NCBI RefSeq assembly: GCF_017312405.1
Contig: NZ_BLTG01000066.1
Location: forward strand, 1 to 60,357
DNA length: 60,357 nucleotides
Direction of reading: 5' to 3'
DNA from: Mycobacterium sp. PO1
Lineage (GTDB): Bacteria > Actinomycetota > Actinomycetes > Mycobacteriales > Mycobacteriaceae
Shown piece by piece: positions 27,978 to 39,536 of this stretch; the first letter of the stretch is position 1; every line of letters begins with the position of its first letter. The notes under the pieces were generated by a model. The model worked only from the letters and a program-made list of their open reading frames with translations. It did not search any database and was not told where the DNA came from. The position numbers were made by a program, and so were the translations under genes.

Positions 27978-29557
27978 ATGGCCGGTGAAGCGATCGAGGT
28001 GGGGCGAGTCAGTGCATTCGCCCGCTGGGTCGCGCGCACCCCCTGGCCCGTGTTCACGCTGGGCATGCTGCAGGCCGACATCATCGGCGCGCTGCTGGTG
28101 CTGGGTTTCCTGCGGTTCGGCCTGCCGCCCGAGGACCGCATCCAGCTGCAGGACCTACCCACCTACAACCTGGCCATCTTCCTCGGATACCTGTTCATCT
28201 CGTTCACCGTCGCGTCCTACTTCACGCTGCGCATGCTGATCCCGGTGATGCGCTGGCAGCGCCGCGACATGCTGCTGGGCGACCGCGACCCCGCCGAGAC
28301 CGAAGTGGCCCGCATGCGGGCGCTGAAGATGCCCTTCTACCGCTCCGTGATCAGCGCCACCAACTGGCTGCTGGGTTCGGTCGTGTTCATCGTGGCCAGC
28401 TGGCCGGTGGCCAGCAAGTCGGCCCCGGTCGTCGCGGTGGCCACCGCGCTGGGCGCGACCGCCACCGCGATCATCGGTTACCTGCAGTCCGAGCGGGTGC
28501 TGCGACCCGTCGCGGTGGCCGCGCTGCGCGGCGGCGTCCCGGAGACCTTCCGCGCGCCCGGGGTGATCCTGCGCCAGGTGCTGACCTGGGTGCTGTCCAC
28601 CGGTGTACCGGTGCTGGCGATCGTCCTGGCGCTGGTCGCCAGTAAGTTCGCGATCCTGACCGCGCCGGCCGACCGGCTGGTGACCACGATCCTGCTGCTG
28701 GCCATCGCCGCGCTGGTGATCGGGCTGTCGAGCACCGTGCTGGTCGCGATGTCCATCGCCGACCCGCTGCGCCAGCTGCGCTGGGCGCTCGGGGAGGTGC
28801 AGCGCGGTAACTACAACGCGCACATGCAGATCTACGACGCCAGTGAGCTGGGTCTGCTCCAGGCCGGGTTCAACGACATGGTGCGCGACCTGGCCGAACG
28901 GCAACGCCTGCGAGATCTGTTCGGCCGCTATGTCGGCGAGGACGTCGCACGCCGCGCGCTGGAGCGGGGCACCGAGCTCGGCGGGCAGGAACGCGAGGTC
29001 GCGGTGCTGTTCGTCGACCTGGTCGGGTCCACACATCTGGCGGCGACCAAGCCGGCAGCCGAGGTCGTCAACCTGCTCAACGACTTCTTCCGCGTCGTCG
29101 TCGACACCGTCAACCGTCACGGCGGGTTCGTCAACAAGTTCCAGGGTGACGCTGCGCTGGCGATCTTCGGCGCCCCGATCGAGCACCCCGATGCGTCCGG
29201 CGCGGCGCTGGCCGCGTCGCGGGAGCTGCACGACGAGCTGATCCGGGTGCTCGGCGAAACCGAGTTCGGCATCGGGGTGTCGGCCGGGCGGGCGATCGCC
29301 GGGCACATCGGCGCCCAGGCCCGCTTCGAGTACACCGTGATCGGCGACCCGGTCAACGAAGCGGCCCGGCTCACCGAGCTGGCCAAGCTCGAAGAGGGCC
29401 ACGTGCTGGCCTCGGCGGTCGCGGTCAGCGGCGCGCTGGACGCCGAGGCGCTGTGCTGGGACGTCGGGGAGATCGTCGAGCTGCGCGGCCGGACCGCCCC
29501 GACCCAGCTGGCCCGCCCGGTGAACCTGGTGCGCGCCGACGAGGTCGACCTGACTCG

Positions 29558-29561
<4 letters not shown>
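27978..29561 (+). CDS. Membrane-bound class III adenylate cyclase with HAMP domain (Rv3645-like)
   Basis: Makes cAMP from ATP at the membrane. The 527-residue protein has six membrane helices (about 15-265), a HAMP linker (about 265-320, ADPLRQLRWALGEVQRGNYNAHM) and a C-terminal cyclase domain. The metal-binding Asp residues (VLFVDLVGST and the GDAALAIFGAP segment), the FVNKFQGD Lys/Asp pair and the VIGDPVNEAARL Asn are intact, so it looks active. In M. tuberculosis the homologue is a major cAMP source linked to fatty-acid and cholesterol sensing. Its stop overlaps the topA stop through a shared CTAG. crp is in the same window. Confidence 0.93.
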
Positions 29562-32368
<2,807 letters not shown>

Positions 32369-32502
32369 CTTTGTCTAGCTCCACTTCTTCTGCTGCCCGC
32401 GTAGTGCATGTACCCATGCCACCCGCTTCGGCAACTGACAATTTCGCACCCCGCGCGTGCCGACGCAAACCGTCCCTCCTGGGCCGGAGGTTCGCAAACC
32501 GG

Positions 32503-33093
32503 CTAAACCCGTGGCCACTGCAGCAACGACTCAGCCCCCTCCGGAGGTTCCCCCACGTTCTCTACCAGGCGCGATAGCCGTCGGCGGCCGCTGATTCGCA
32601 GCGCCGGACGCGACCCTCTGGTGCCGATCAGAGTGGGCGCGATCCCGACCCGCATCATCGCCGAAGCCAGGGCCGAATGAGTGTCCGGAGCGTGCGGGTC
32701 CAGCCCGAGCAGGTAGCGGTCGGCGTCGGCGGTCCCGGCCGCCAGCACCCACGCCCGCAGCTCGCGGGGGCCCGGCAGCCACTGCGGAGGCACCGTCTTG
32801 ACGGCTCCCCGGGTCCACTGCTCGGCGATCGCGACCAGCCGGGCGTCCAGCGCGGTCCGCACCAGCGGGGTGTTCTCGTCGGTGCGGGCGATCTCCGGGA
32901 CCAGGCCGGCGCCGGCGATCATCTCCGCGAGCGCGTCGGCCCGCCACAGGTCATCCACCACCACCGACAGCCGGGCCGTGGGCCCCTGGGGCCCACTGAC
33001 CAGCACCACCTGTCCGGGCGCAGCCAGGATCCCCGTCAGGTCGGCGATTGCCGGCGGCACCGACTCAGCCGAGAAGAAGGACAGCTGGCTCAC
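32503..33093 (-). CDS. Conserved hypothetical protein, Rv3647c-like
   Basis: A 196-residue soluble protein found between topA and cspA in mycobacteria; I recognise the position but no functional domain. It begins with SQLSFFSAESVPPAIADL, has a central VVDDLWRADALAEMIAGAGL and ends Arg-rich (SGRRRLSRLVENVGE). No signal peptide, membrane helix or catalytic motif is visible. The start is GTG 33093, preceded by TAGGGT at 7 nt (33106-33101), a leaderless arrangement; the longer open frame would run back through the cspA terminator. Confidence 0.7.
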   Translation of the reverse strand: MSQLSFFSAESVPPAIADLTGILAAPGQVVLVSGPQGPTARLSVVVDDLWRADALAEMIAGAGLVPEIARTDENTPLVRTALDARLVAIAEQWTRGAVKTVPPQWLPGPRELRAWVLAAGTADADRYLLGLDPHAPDTHSALASAMMRVGIAPTLIGTRGSRPALRISGRRRLSRLVENVGEPPEGAESLLQWPRV

Positions 33094-33150
33094 ACCGTCG
33101 ACCCTAGGCCAGCACGGGCCCGCGCAGCTGTTACCCGGGCCGGTACGCAA

Positions 33151-33190
33151 AACACCCCCGCGTTGTCCGTGGGGATGACGCGGGGGTGTT
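33151..33190 (-). terminator. Intrinsic terminator downstream of cspA
   Basis: A perfect 13-bp stem, AACACCCCCGCGT paired with ACGCGGGGGTGTT, with a 14-nt loop, lies about 50 nt past the cspA stop. On the minus strand the stem is followed by TTTTG, a short U-tract. It separates cspA from the Rv3647c-like gene. Confidence 0.8.
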
Positions 33191-33241
33191 CTGTGATCCT
33201 TCGAGCCTGCCGGCTCGGTGGTCTTGAGTTGGTCGCTTAGC

Positions 33242-33445
33242 TCAGATGGCTCGAACGCCGGTGGCCTGCGGGCCCTTGGGGCTCTGGCCAACCTCGAACT
33301 CGACCTTCTGGTTCTCCTCCAGAGTGCGGAAGCCGCTTCCCTGGATCTCCGTGTAGTGGACAAACACGTCCGCCGACCCATCTTCAGGCGCGATGAAGCC
33401 GAACCCCTTCTCCGCGTTGAACCACTTCACAGTTCCCTGTGGCAT
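33242..33445 (-). CDS. cspA: Cold-shock protein CspA
   Basis: A 67-residue single cold-shock domain that binds single-stranded nucleic acid and melts mRNA structure. RNP1 (KGFGFIA) and RNP2 (VFVHYTEI) are both intact, starting MPQGTVKWFN. ATG 33445 is preceded by AGAAGGAAAGTACGAG, a fair Shine-Dalgarno; an in-frame ATG 24 nt upstream would add residues not present in the family. The gene has a long upstream region (about 325 nt to the next gene) with a stable hairpin, so leader-mediated regulation is likely, as with other csp genes. Confidence 0.96.
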   Translation of the reverse strand: MPQGTVKWFNAEKGFGFIAPEDGSADVFVHYTEIQGSGFRTLEENQKVEFEVGQSPKGPQATGVRAI

Positions 33446-33770
33446 CTCTCGTACTTTCCTTCTCTTCATTCACCGGGTGCGGTCCACCGTCCTTCGGCAG
33501 ACCGGGCCCGTTCCGACCGCCATACCTTCGTGGAGTGCTCGGAACTCAGACCCGACCTACAACCCTCGCAGGAACCGCGATCGCAACGTCGTTCCTGCGA
33601 GTGTGGGGACACCAACACAGAAGCTGCGACCGCGAGTAGTCAATCACGTTCCGGCCTGCGGCGACAGTCTCAGCGCCGTCACGTAGTGAACAATTCACGT
33701 ACGACATGTGCTGGGGCGGCCCACGGCCGGTGCCCCGGCGTCGGTACGACGTCGTCTTCGGAGGTGATCG
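33446..33770 (-). promoter_or_regulatory. cspA leader/promoter region with 11-bp hairpin at 33565-33601
   Basis: This 325-nt gap separates cspA from the divergent helicase gene. It holds a perfect inverted repeat CTCGCAGGAAC (33565-33575) / GTTCCTGCGAG (33591-33601) with a 15-nt loop, about 120 nt upstream of the cspA start, and a second palindrome GTGAACAATTCAC (33686-33698). On the minus strand a TTGACT hexamer lies at about 33645; a convincing -10 was not found. The hairpin may belong to the cspA 5' leader; the palindrome may be an operator for either gene. Roles are inferred. Confidence 0.5.
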
Positions 33771-36154
33771 GTGACGGAAGCAGCAGCAGGCGCCCGGGCA
33801 GATACGGTGCCCGACTTCGGCCGCGCGCTGCTCGCCGGCGCGGTCGAGGGCACCGCGGTCGACGAGCATCCGGTGCGCCATGTCGCCGACCTGCCGCCGC
33901 GACGGGCCCGCCCGCAGGGCTGGCCGGCCTGGGCCGACCCAGATGTGGTGCGGGCCTTCCGCGATCGTGGCGTCGAGGTGCCGTGGTCGCATCAGCGCGC
34001 CGCGGCCGACCTCGCTCACGGCGGACGTCACGTGGTGCTCAGCACCGGCACGGCGTCGGGCAAGTCGCTGGCCTACCAGTTGCCGATATTGACGGCGCTG
34101 AACCAGGATCCGCGCGCCCGCGCGCTGTATCTGTCGCCGACGAAGGCGCTGGGCCACGACCAGCTGCGTACCGTCGCCCAACTCACCGCCGCCGTTCCCG
34201 GCTCGCCGACGTCGCCCCGACGTCCTATGACGGCGACAGCCCCACCGAAGTGCGCCGATTCGCCCGCGAGCGATCCCGCTGGATCTTCTCCAACCCGGAC
34301 ATGATCCACCTGTCGATGGTGCGCAACCACGCCAGGTGGGCGGTGTTCCTGCGCAACCTGCGGTACCTGGTGGTCGATGAATGCCACTACTACCGAGGCA
34401 TTTTCGGCTCCAACGTGGCGATGGTGCTGCGCCGGCTGCTGCGCTTGTGCGCGCGGTACGCACCGGATTCGGGCGAGCACTGCGGGCCGACGGTGATCTT
34501 CGCCTCCGCGACCACCGCGGAGCCCGCGATCACCGCCTCCGAACTCATCGGCCAGACGGTGAGCGAGGTGACCGAGGACGGGTCACCGCAGGGTGCCCGC
34601 ACTGTCGCGCTGTGGGAGCCGGCGTTGCTGGCGGAGCTGATCGGCGAGAACGGCGCTCCGGTACGCCGCTCGGCGGGCGCCGAAGCGTCGCGGGTCATGG
34701 CCGACCTGATGCGGGAGGGGGCCCGCACGTTGACGTTCGTGCGCTCGCGACGGGGCGCCGAACTCGTCGCGCTCGGGGCCAAGGCACGGCTGGCCGACGC
34801 GAACCCCGACCTCGCCGATCAGGTGGCGTCGTATCGGGCCGGTTACCTCGCCGAGGATCGTCGGCGACTGGAACGGGCGCTGGCCGACGGCGAACTGCGC
34901 GGACTGGCCACCACCAATGCGCTGGAGCTCGGGGTCGACATCGCCGGCCTCGATGCCGTTGTCCTGGCAGGCTTCCCGGGAACCGTCGCATCGTTCTGGC
35001 AGCAGGCCGGCCGCGCGGGCCGGCGCGGGCAGGGGGCTCTGATCGTTCTGATCGCCCGCGACGATCCCCTCGACACGTACCTGGTGCACCATCCCGCAGC
35101 GCTGTTGGACAAACCCATCGAACGGGTCGTGATCGATCCGACCAACCCGTACATCCTGGGGCCGCAACTGTTGTGCGCGGCGACCGAGCTGCCGCTGTCC
35201 GACGCCGAGGTGCGGGCCTGGGGCGCCGAACAGGTCGCCGCCGCACTGGTCGACGACGGCCTGCTGCGTCGCCGTCCCAGCGGGTACTTCCCCGCCCCGG
35301 GAGTGGATCCGCACCCAGCGGTGGACATCAGGGGCTCCACCGGCGGACAGGTCGCGATCCTGGAAGCCGACACCGGGCGGATGCTGGGCAGTACCGGGGC
35401 GGGACAGGCACCGGCGTCCGTGCACCCCGGCGCGGTGTATCTGCACCAGGGCGACAGCTACGTCGTCGACAGTCTCGATCTGGAGGCGGGAATCGCCTTC
35501 GTCCACACCGAGGATCCCGGGTACACGACATTCGCGCGGGAGCTGACCGACATCGACGTCACCGGTCCCGGTGAGCAGTCCCGGCACGGCCCGGTGACCG
35601 TGGGCCTGGTGCCCGTCTCGGTCAGCAACACCGTGACCGGCTATCTGCGGCGGCGCATCGACGGCGAGATCATCGACTTCATCGAACTCGACATGCCCAC
35701 GCGCACCCTGGAGACCATGGCGACGATATGCACGATCACTCCGGAAGCGTTGCAGCGCAGCGGAATCGATCCGCTTCGGATTCCCGGCTCACTGCATGCC
35801 GCCGAGCACGCGGCGATCGGCCTGCTGCCGTTGATCGCCAGCTGCGATCGCAGCGACATCGGCGGGGTGTCCACCGCGATCGGCCCGGTGGGCGGATTAC
35901 CGACGATCTTCGTCTACGACGGTCACCCGGGCGGAGCCGGCTTCGCTGCGCGCGGATTCGGCATGCTCGCCGACTGGTGGGGTGCGACCGCGGAGGCCAT
36001 CGAGGCCTGCGAGTGCCCCGCGGGTTGCCCGTCGTGCGTGCAGTCCCCCAAATGCGGGAACGGCAACGATCCGCTGGACAAGGACGGCGCGGTGCGGGTA
36101 CTGCGTCTGGTCATCGGCGCGCTGACCGGGCATCCCCGGCGCCTGGACGGTTGA
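33771..36154 (+). pseudogene. MrfA-type DEAD-box helicase with DUF1998 zinc domain, interrupted by a -1 frameshift
   Basis: Superfamily 2 helicase of the YprA/MrfA family (Rv3649 position), linked in Bacillus to mitomycin-type DNA damage repair. The first part (33771 to about 34200) has STGTASGKS (Walker A) and SPTKALGHDQL; the second (from about 34200) continues in another frame with LADVAPTSYDGDSP, the DECH box in VVDECHYY, the helicase C domain and the four-Cys C-terminus CECPAGCPSC...C. The joint is at the CCC run near 34197: one extra C restores VPRLADV. GTG 33771 follows GGAGGTGAT, a perfect anti-SD match. Either a real null allele or a sequence error; codon use stays normal on both sides. 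Confidence 0.85.
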
Positions 36155-36193
36155 CGGCGGGGCACGCGGGAACCCGTCGGTACCATGACGGTC

Positions 36194-37282
36194 ATGAGCC
36201 ACGACTGGATGCTCGTGGAGACACTCGGCGACGAACCGGCCGTTGTCGCCCAGGGGGACCGCACCAAGGATCTGGTGCCGATCAGCACCTTCCTGCGCCG
36301 GCATCCCCATCTGATGGCCATTCAGACCGCGATCGGCGAAACAGTCCGGGCCGGCGGCGGTTTGACCAGCATCACACCCAAGAACGATCGGGTGATCCGC
36401 ACCGAGGTCGTGCAGATGTCCGACGGCCGTATCCACGGGGTGCACGTGTGGTTGGGCGCTCCGGACGAGGAGCCGCCTGCGCGCCCCATGGTCGGACCGC
36501 TGATCTGGGACCTGACCGCGGGCACGGCCACCGACACGCGGGAGTCGCTGGTGGTCGGCGGCTGGGATCCCGACCGCCAACCCACCCATGGCCGGGCGTT
36601 CGTCGACGACCTGCCGCGCCGTGAACTCAAGCCCAGCGAGGCGCAGGTGCTGAGCATGATCATCGAGCCGCAGGTGGGGGTGTCGATCTGCACCACCTGG
36701 GACGTCACCGATTATCGCGGCGAGCAGATCACCGTGGGGTTCGTGGCACGTTCGGTGCCCGAGGTGTTCGACGACGGCAGCGAGCATCTCATCTGCCGGG
36801 CGATGAACTGGCGCAGTGTGTGCGAGGGCTCGGGTATCCAACACGATCTGCTGGCTCAGAAGATCATCGCCGGGTTGGCCGTGCCCGGAGTGCACCGGGC
36901 GTTGGTCGACCCACGCCATTGGACGTTGTTGAAGTGGCTCGACGAACCCGCACCATTCTTCGACTGGCGGGCCGGGCTGGTCAGCATCGACGCCGTGCAC
37001 CCCGACGACAGGTCCGCCATGGCCGCGATGGCCGCCGAGTTCGACTCGGGCGTGACGTCCGGGGTGCTACGGGTGCTCGACCGGAGTCGCAGTTGGACGC
37101 CGGTACACGTGACTGTGCACCGGGTCGAGCTCGACGACGGTGTGTACGCCGGCTTGGCCGCCCTGCGGGAGCCCACCGCGACCGAGCTGAGCACCGTCGA
37201 ACTCGACGGCGACCGCCCCGCAGAGCGGACCCGAAAGTCCCACTCGCGCAAGGGCAGATCAGCCAAAGCCGGCAAAGCGTGA
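36194..37282 (+). CDS. PAS/GAF-type conserved protein, Rv3651-like
   Basis: A 362-residue soluble protein of the mycobacterial family typified by Rv3651 (PAS-GAF-PAS-like fold, DUF5593/DUF5628 family). It starts MSHDWMLVETLGDEPAVVAQG and ends in a basic Lys/Arg/Ser tail (KSHSRKGRSAKAGKA). No catalytic residues or DNA-binding motif are visible; a sensory or scaffold role is suggested only by the fold. ATG 36194 is preferred; an ATG three codons upstream is in frame. It lies between the helicase and the Tad locus, and the last of the minus-strand Tad genes runs antisense into it. Confidence 0.78.
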   Translation: MSHDWMLVETLGDEPAVVAQGDRTKDLVPISTFLRRHPHLMAIQTAIGETVRAGGGLTSITPKNDRVIRTEVVQMSDGRIHGVHVWLGAPDEEPPARPMVGPLIWDLTAGTATDTRESLVVGGWDPDRQPTHGRAFVDDLPRRELKPSEAQVLSMIIEPQVGVSICTTWDVTDYRGEQITVGFVARSVPEVFDDGSEHLICRAMNWRSVCEGSGIQHDLLAQKIIAGLAVPGVHRALVDPRHWTLLKWLDEPAPFFDWRAGLVSIDAVHPDDRSAMAAMAAEFDSGVTSGVLRVLDRSRSWTPVHVTVHRVELDDGVYAGLAALREPTATELSTVELDGDRPAERTRKSHSRKGRSAKAGKA

Positions 37283-37596
37283 CCGTCGGCTGACGACGGA
37301 CCCGCCCGCGCCACCGCCCTGGCGGGTCCCAGCCATCGGCTCCCCAGTGCGGGCCGGACCTGCACCGTGACGACGACGTCCACGCCGTCCACGGTGCAAA
37401 CCGCCACCTCGGCCTGCATCTCCTGCGCGAGGCGACCGGCGCGGGTACATGCGGCAGCGGGGCCGGCCGGCAGATGCGCGGCTGCGGCCAGGGCGGCCAG
37501 GTCGGCCGCCGCCTGAGCCCGGTGCCGGGCAAGGACGGCTGCACCGAGGTGCGCAGCGCCCACCATCACTGTCACCAGCACCGCGACCATGGCCAC
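36856..37596 (-). CDS. TadE-like helicase/secretion-neighbourhood protein, start and end disturbed
   Basis: The core (about 37290-37600) is a typical small pilus-associated protein: a membrane helix VLAVAMVAVLVTVMVGAAHLGAAV, then ARHRAQAAADLAALAAAAHLPAG and a Val-rich strand. Its expected start, GTG 37625 overlapping the previous stop as GTGA, is in another frame; one more G in the G5 run (37614-37618) would join them. Without that, GTG 37596 is the first start. Downstream, no stop occurs until 36856, giving about 150 extra residues antisense to the Rv3651-like gene; a stop at 37259 in a neighbouring frame looks more natural. Boundaries are therefore uncertain. Confidence 0.5.
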   Translation of the reverse strand: MAMVAVLVTVMVGAAHLGAAVLARHRAQAAADLAALAAAAHLPAGPAAACTRAGRLAQEMQAEVAVCTVDGVDVVVTVQVRPALGSRWLGPARAVARAGPSSADGHALPALADLPLREWDFRVRSAGRSPSSSTVLSSVAVGSRRAAKPAYTPSSSSTRCTVTCTGVQLRLRSSTRSTPDVTPESNSAAIAAMADLSSGCTASMLTSPARQSKNGAGSSSHFNNVQWRGSTNARCTPGTANPAMIF

Positions 37597-37621
37597 CGCG
37601 AGAACCCCGGCTGCCCCCTGC

Positions 37622-37953
37622 TCACTCCGAGTGCGGCTCGACTGCGGCCAGCGCCTCGGCGCCGACCGAAAGCCACGGCAGCACAACCGACTCCACAGCG
37701 ACGGTGGCGACGACGACGTCGCCGCGCCGACGCACCTGCACCGTCGCCCCGCCAGGAGCGACCCGCTGGGCGGAGCGGATCGCCGCCGCCGGTGTGTCCC
37801 CGCGCGCGGCGAGCCGGGCCGCTTCCCGGGCTGCATCGACACAGCGCGTCTGCAACGACACCGCGGCCACGCCGGCCATGCCGATGACGAGGACGGCCAC
37901 CAGCGTGACGACCGCGAAAGCAGCCTCGATCGTGACGGCCCCGGTCTCTGCAC
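37622..37953 (-). CDS. TadE-family minor pilin-like protein, probable frameshift near start
   Basis: The protein GAVTIEAAFAVVTLVAVLVIGMAGVAAVSLQTRCVDAAREAARLAARGD is a TadE-type pseudopilin: a Glu five residues into the hydrophobic helix, a Cys, and an amphipathic Ala/Arg-rich helix. The reading frame has no usable start: the natural one, GTG 37953, three bases after the Flp stop, is out of frame and would join if the C4 run at 37939-37942 had one more base (giving VQRPGAVTIEAA). The coordinates assume that repair. It sits between the Flp pilin and the TadE-like gene in the Tad operon. Confidence 0.6.
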
Positions 37954-37956
37954 CGC

Positions 37957-38157
37957 TTACGTGGCGGTGTTCAGGGCGCGGCTGATGATGTTGGTCAACG
38001 CGTTGACGACCGAATCTCCGGTGATGACGGTGTAGAGAATCGCGCCGAAAGCTGCGGCCGCGACCGTTCCGATCGCGTACTCGACCGTCGACATGCCCTC
38101 GTCGGCCACTGCGAGGAGGGCCAGGCGTGCCTGTAGCCCACGTATCCGTCTTTTCAT
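37957..38157 (-). CDS. Flp-type pilin (DUF4244)
   Basis: A 66-residue Flp/Tad prepilin. The short basic leader (MKRRIRGLQARLALLAVADEG) ends in Gly, and the mature part begins MSTVEYAIGTVAAAAFGAILYTVI with the Glu at position 5 that prepilin peptidase substrates need. Start ATG 38157 follows GTGGAGGGAAAACAG (SD). It is the only small pilin of the locus and lies between tadC and the two TadE-like genes. No prepilin peptidase gene is visible in the window. Confidence 0.85.
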   Translation of the reverse strand: MKRRIRGLQARLALLAVADEGMSTVEYAIGTVAAAAFGAILYTVITGDSVVNALTNIISRALNTAT

Positions 38158-38178
38158 CTGTTTTCCCTCCACTTGTTG

Positions 38179-38751
38179 TCACATCACTCCTGACTGCAGG
38201 ACGTCACCGGCGAGTCCGGCCACGACCGGCACCACACCGAGGCACACGAACGCCGGCAGGAAGCACAGCCCGAGCGGCCCGGCGATCAGTACCGAGGCGC
38301 GTTCGGCTCGGGCGTGCGCGGCAGCAGCGGCCTCGGCACGCAGGTCGCCGGCGAGCTCCTCCACTCCCCGCGCCAGCGCGGCACCCGAGGCCGCCGAGCG
38401 GCGTGCCATGCGCAGGAACGCGGCGATGTGTCGGTCGGCTGGGGCTCCGGCTTGCGCCCACGCCTGTGCCGGGTCCGCGCCGAGAGCCAACAGGTCCGCA
38501 GCCCGGCGCAGTGGCACGGCCAAGTGGACCGGCGCCGACGCCGACACCGCCGCTGCTGCGGTGGATGTGGCCATGCCCGAGTGCAGGCACGCCCCGAGCA
38601 CGTCCAGAGTGGCGGCCACCGCGAGGAGGTCCTGGCGGGCGCGCGGCTGCGAGACCGGACGCGCCGAGCACAGGCCCGTCCCCAGCCGGCTCTTCGCCGC
38701 CCGCGGCCAGGCGAGCACCGCGGCGGCGAGAATGACTGCTGCCCAGCTCAT
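38179..38751 (-). CDS. Type II/IV secretion system F family protein (TadC-like)
   Basis: A 190-residue inner-membrane platform protein (Rv3657c position). It has an N-terminal helix (MSWAAVILAAAVLAWPRAA), a central T2SS-F region (AQAGAPADRHIAAFLRMARRSAASGAALARGVEELA) and a C-terminal double helix ending LCFLPAFVCLGVVPVVAGLAG. Short relative to full TadC (about 300 residues), as is common in actinobacteria. ATG 38751 overlaps the TadB stop as ATGA. With TadB it would form the pilus assembly platform. Confidence 0.82.
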   Translation of the reverse strand: MSWAAVILAAAVLAWPRAAKSRLGTGLCSARPVSQPRARQDLLAVAATLDVLGACLHSGMATSTAAAAVSASAPVHLAVPLRRAADLLALGADPAQAWAQAGAPADRHIAAFLRMARRSAASGAALARGVEELAGDLRAEAAAAAHARAERASVLIAGPLGLCFLPAFVCLGVVPVVAGLAGDVLQSGVM

Positions 38752-39536
38752 GTCACCACCCCTGCGATGATGGTGTCCGACCACAGCAGGCCGGCGCAGA
38801 TCAGTGTCGCGCCGATCAGAAGCAGCCACCCGCCCGCTCCGCCGGACAGGAGAAACGCCACCGGATCGGCCCCCAGTGCCTGCCCGAGCAGCAGACCCAG
38901 CAGCGGAAGACCCGCCAGGATGGCCGCGGTGGCGCGGGCACCGGCCAACCCTGCCTCGACACGGCGGCCGAACCGGCGGCGCTCGGCGAGGTCGTGCTGG
39001 GCGGTCTGCATCACCGTGGCGATCGCCAGGCCGTGATCGTGGGCGAGCTGCCAGCACACCGCCAACCGCTCCCAGTGCTCCGGCGAGTGGGTCCGGCTCG
39101 CTTCGACGCGAAGTCCCGCCGCTACATCGGCGCCCAGCAGCGCTCGGGCCGCCACCGCCGAGAGCGACCGGGAGACCGTGCCCTGGCTCTCCGCGGCAGC
39201 CGTCGCCACCGCGGCCACCGGGTGGGCCCCCACCCGGAGCTCGCCGACGAGGACGTCGAGGGCATCGTGCAGGTTGTCTCCCTCCCCGGACCGTCTCCCA
39301 CGCCGCAGCGCTGACCGCCGGCGCGCCAGCAGGGTGGCGGCCACGACGGTGAGCGCCGCGACCACGCTCACCGGCAGTACCGCCAGCAGCGCCGCGCAGC
39401 CGCCGCCGACGACCGGGATCAACGGAACCGTCCGGGCCGCACGCGCACTGCGAGGCAGCAGCGCCCGGACCCTGCGCCGGGCCGATCGGGGCGCCACCAG
39501 CACGGCCAGGGCCAGCGTCAGCGCGGCGACGCTCAT
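38748..39536 (-). CDS. Type II/IV secretion system F family protein (TadB-like)
   Basis: A 262-residue membrane protein (Rv3658c position) with two N-terminal helices (about 1-20 and 37-70), a cytoplasmic T2SS-F domain (NLHDALDVLVGELRVGAHPVAAVATAA, ARALLGADVAAGLRVEAS) and two C-terminal helices. Start ATG 39536 overlaps the TadA stop as ATGA. With TadC it is expected to contact the TadA ATPase. Confidence 0.82.
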   Translation of the reverse strand: MSVAALTLALAVLVAPRSARRRVRALLPRSARAARTVPLIPVVGGGCAALLAVLPVSVVAALTVVAATLLARRRSALRRGRRSGEGDNLHDALDVLVGELRVGAHPVAAVATAAAESQGTVSRSLSAVAARALLGADVAAGLRVEASRTHSPEHWERLAVCWQLAHDHGLAIATVMQTAQHDLAERRRFGRRVEAGLAGARATAAILAGLPLLGLLLGQALGADPVAFLLSGGAGGWLLLIGATLICAGLLWSDTIIAGVVT

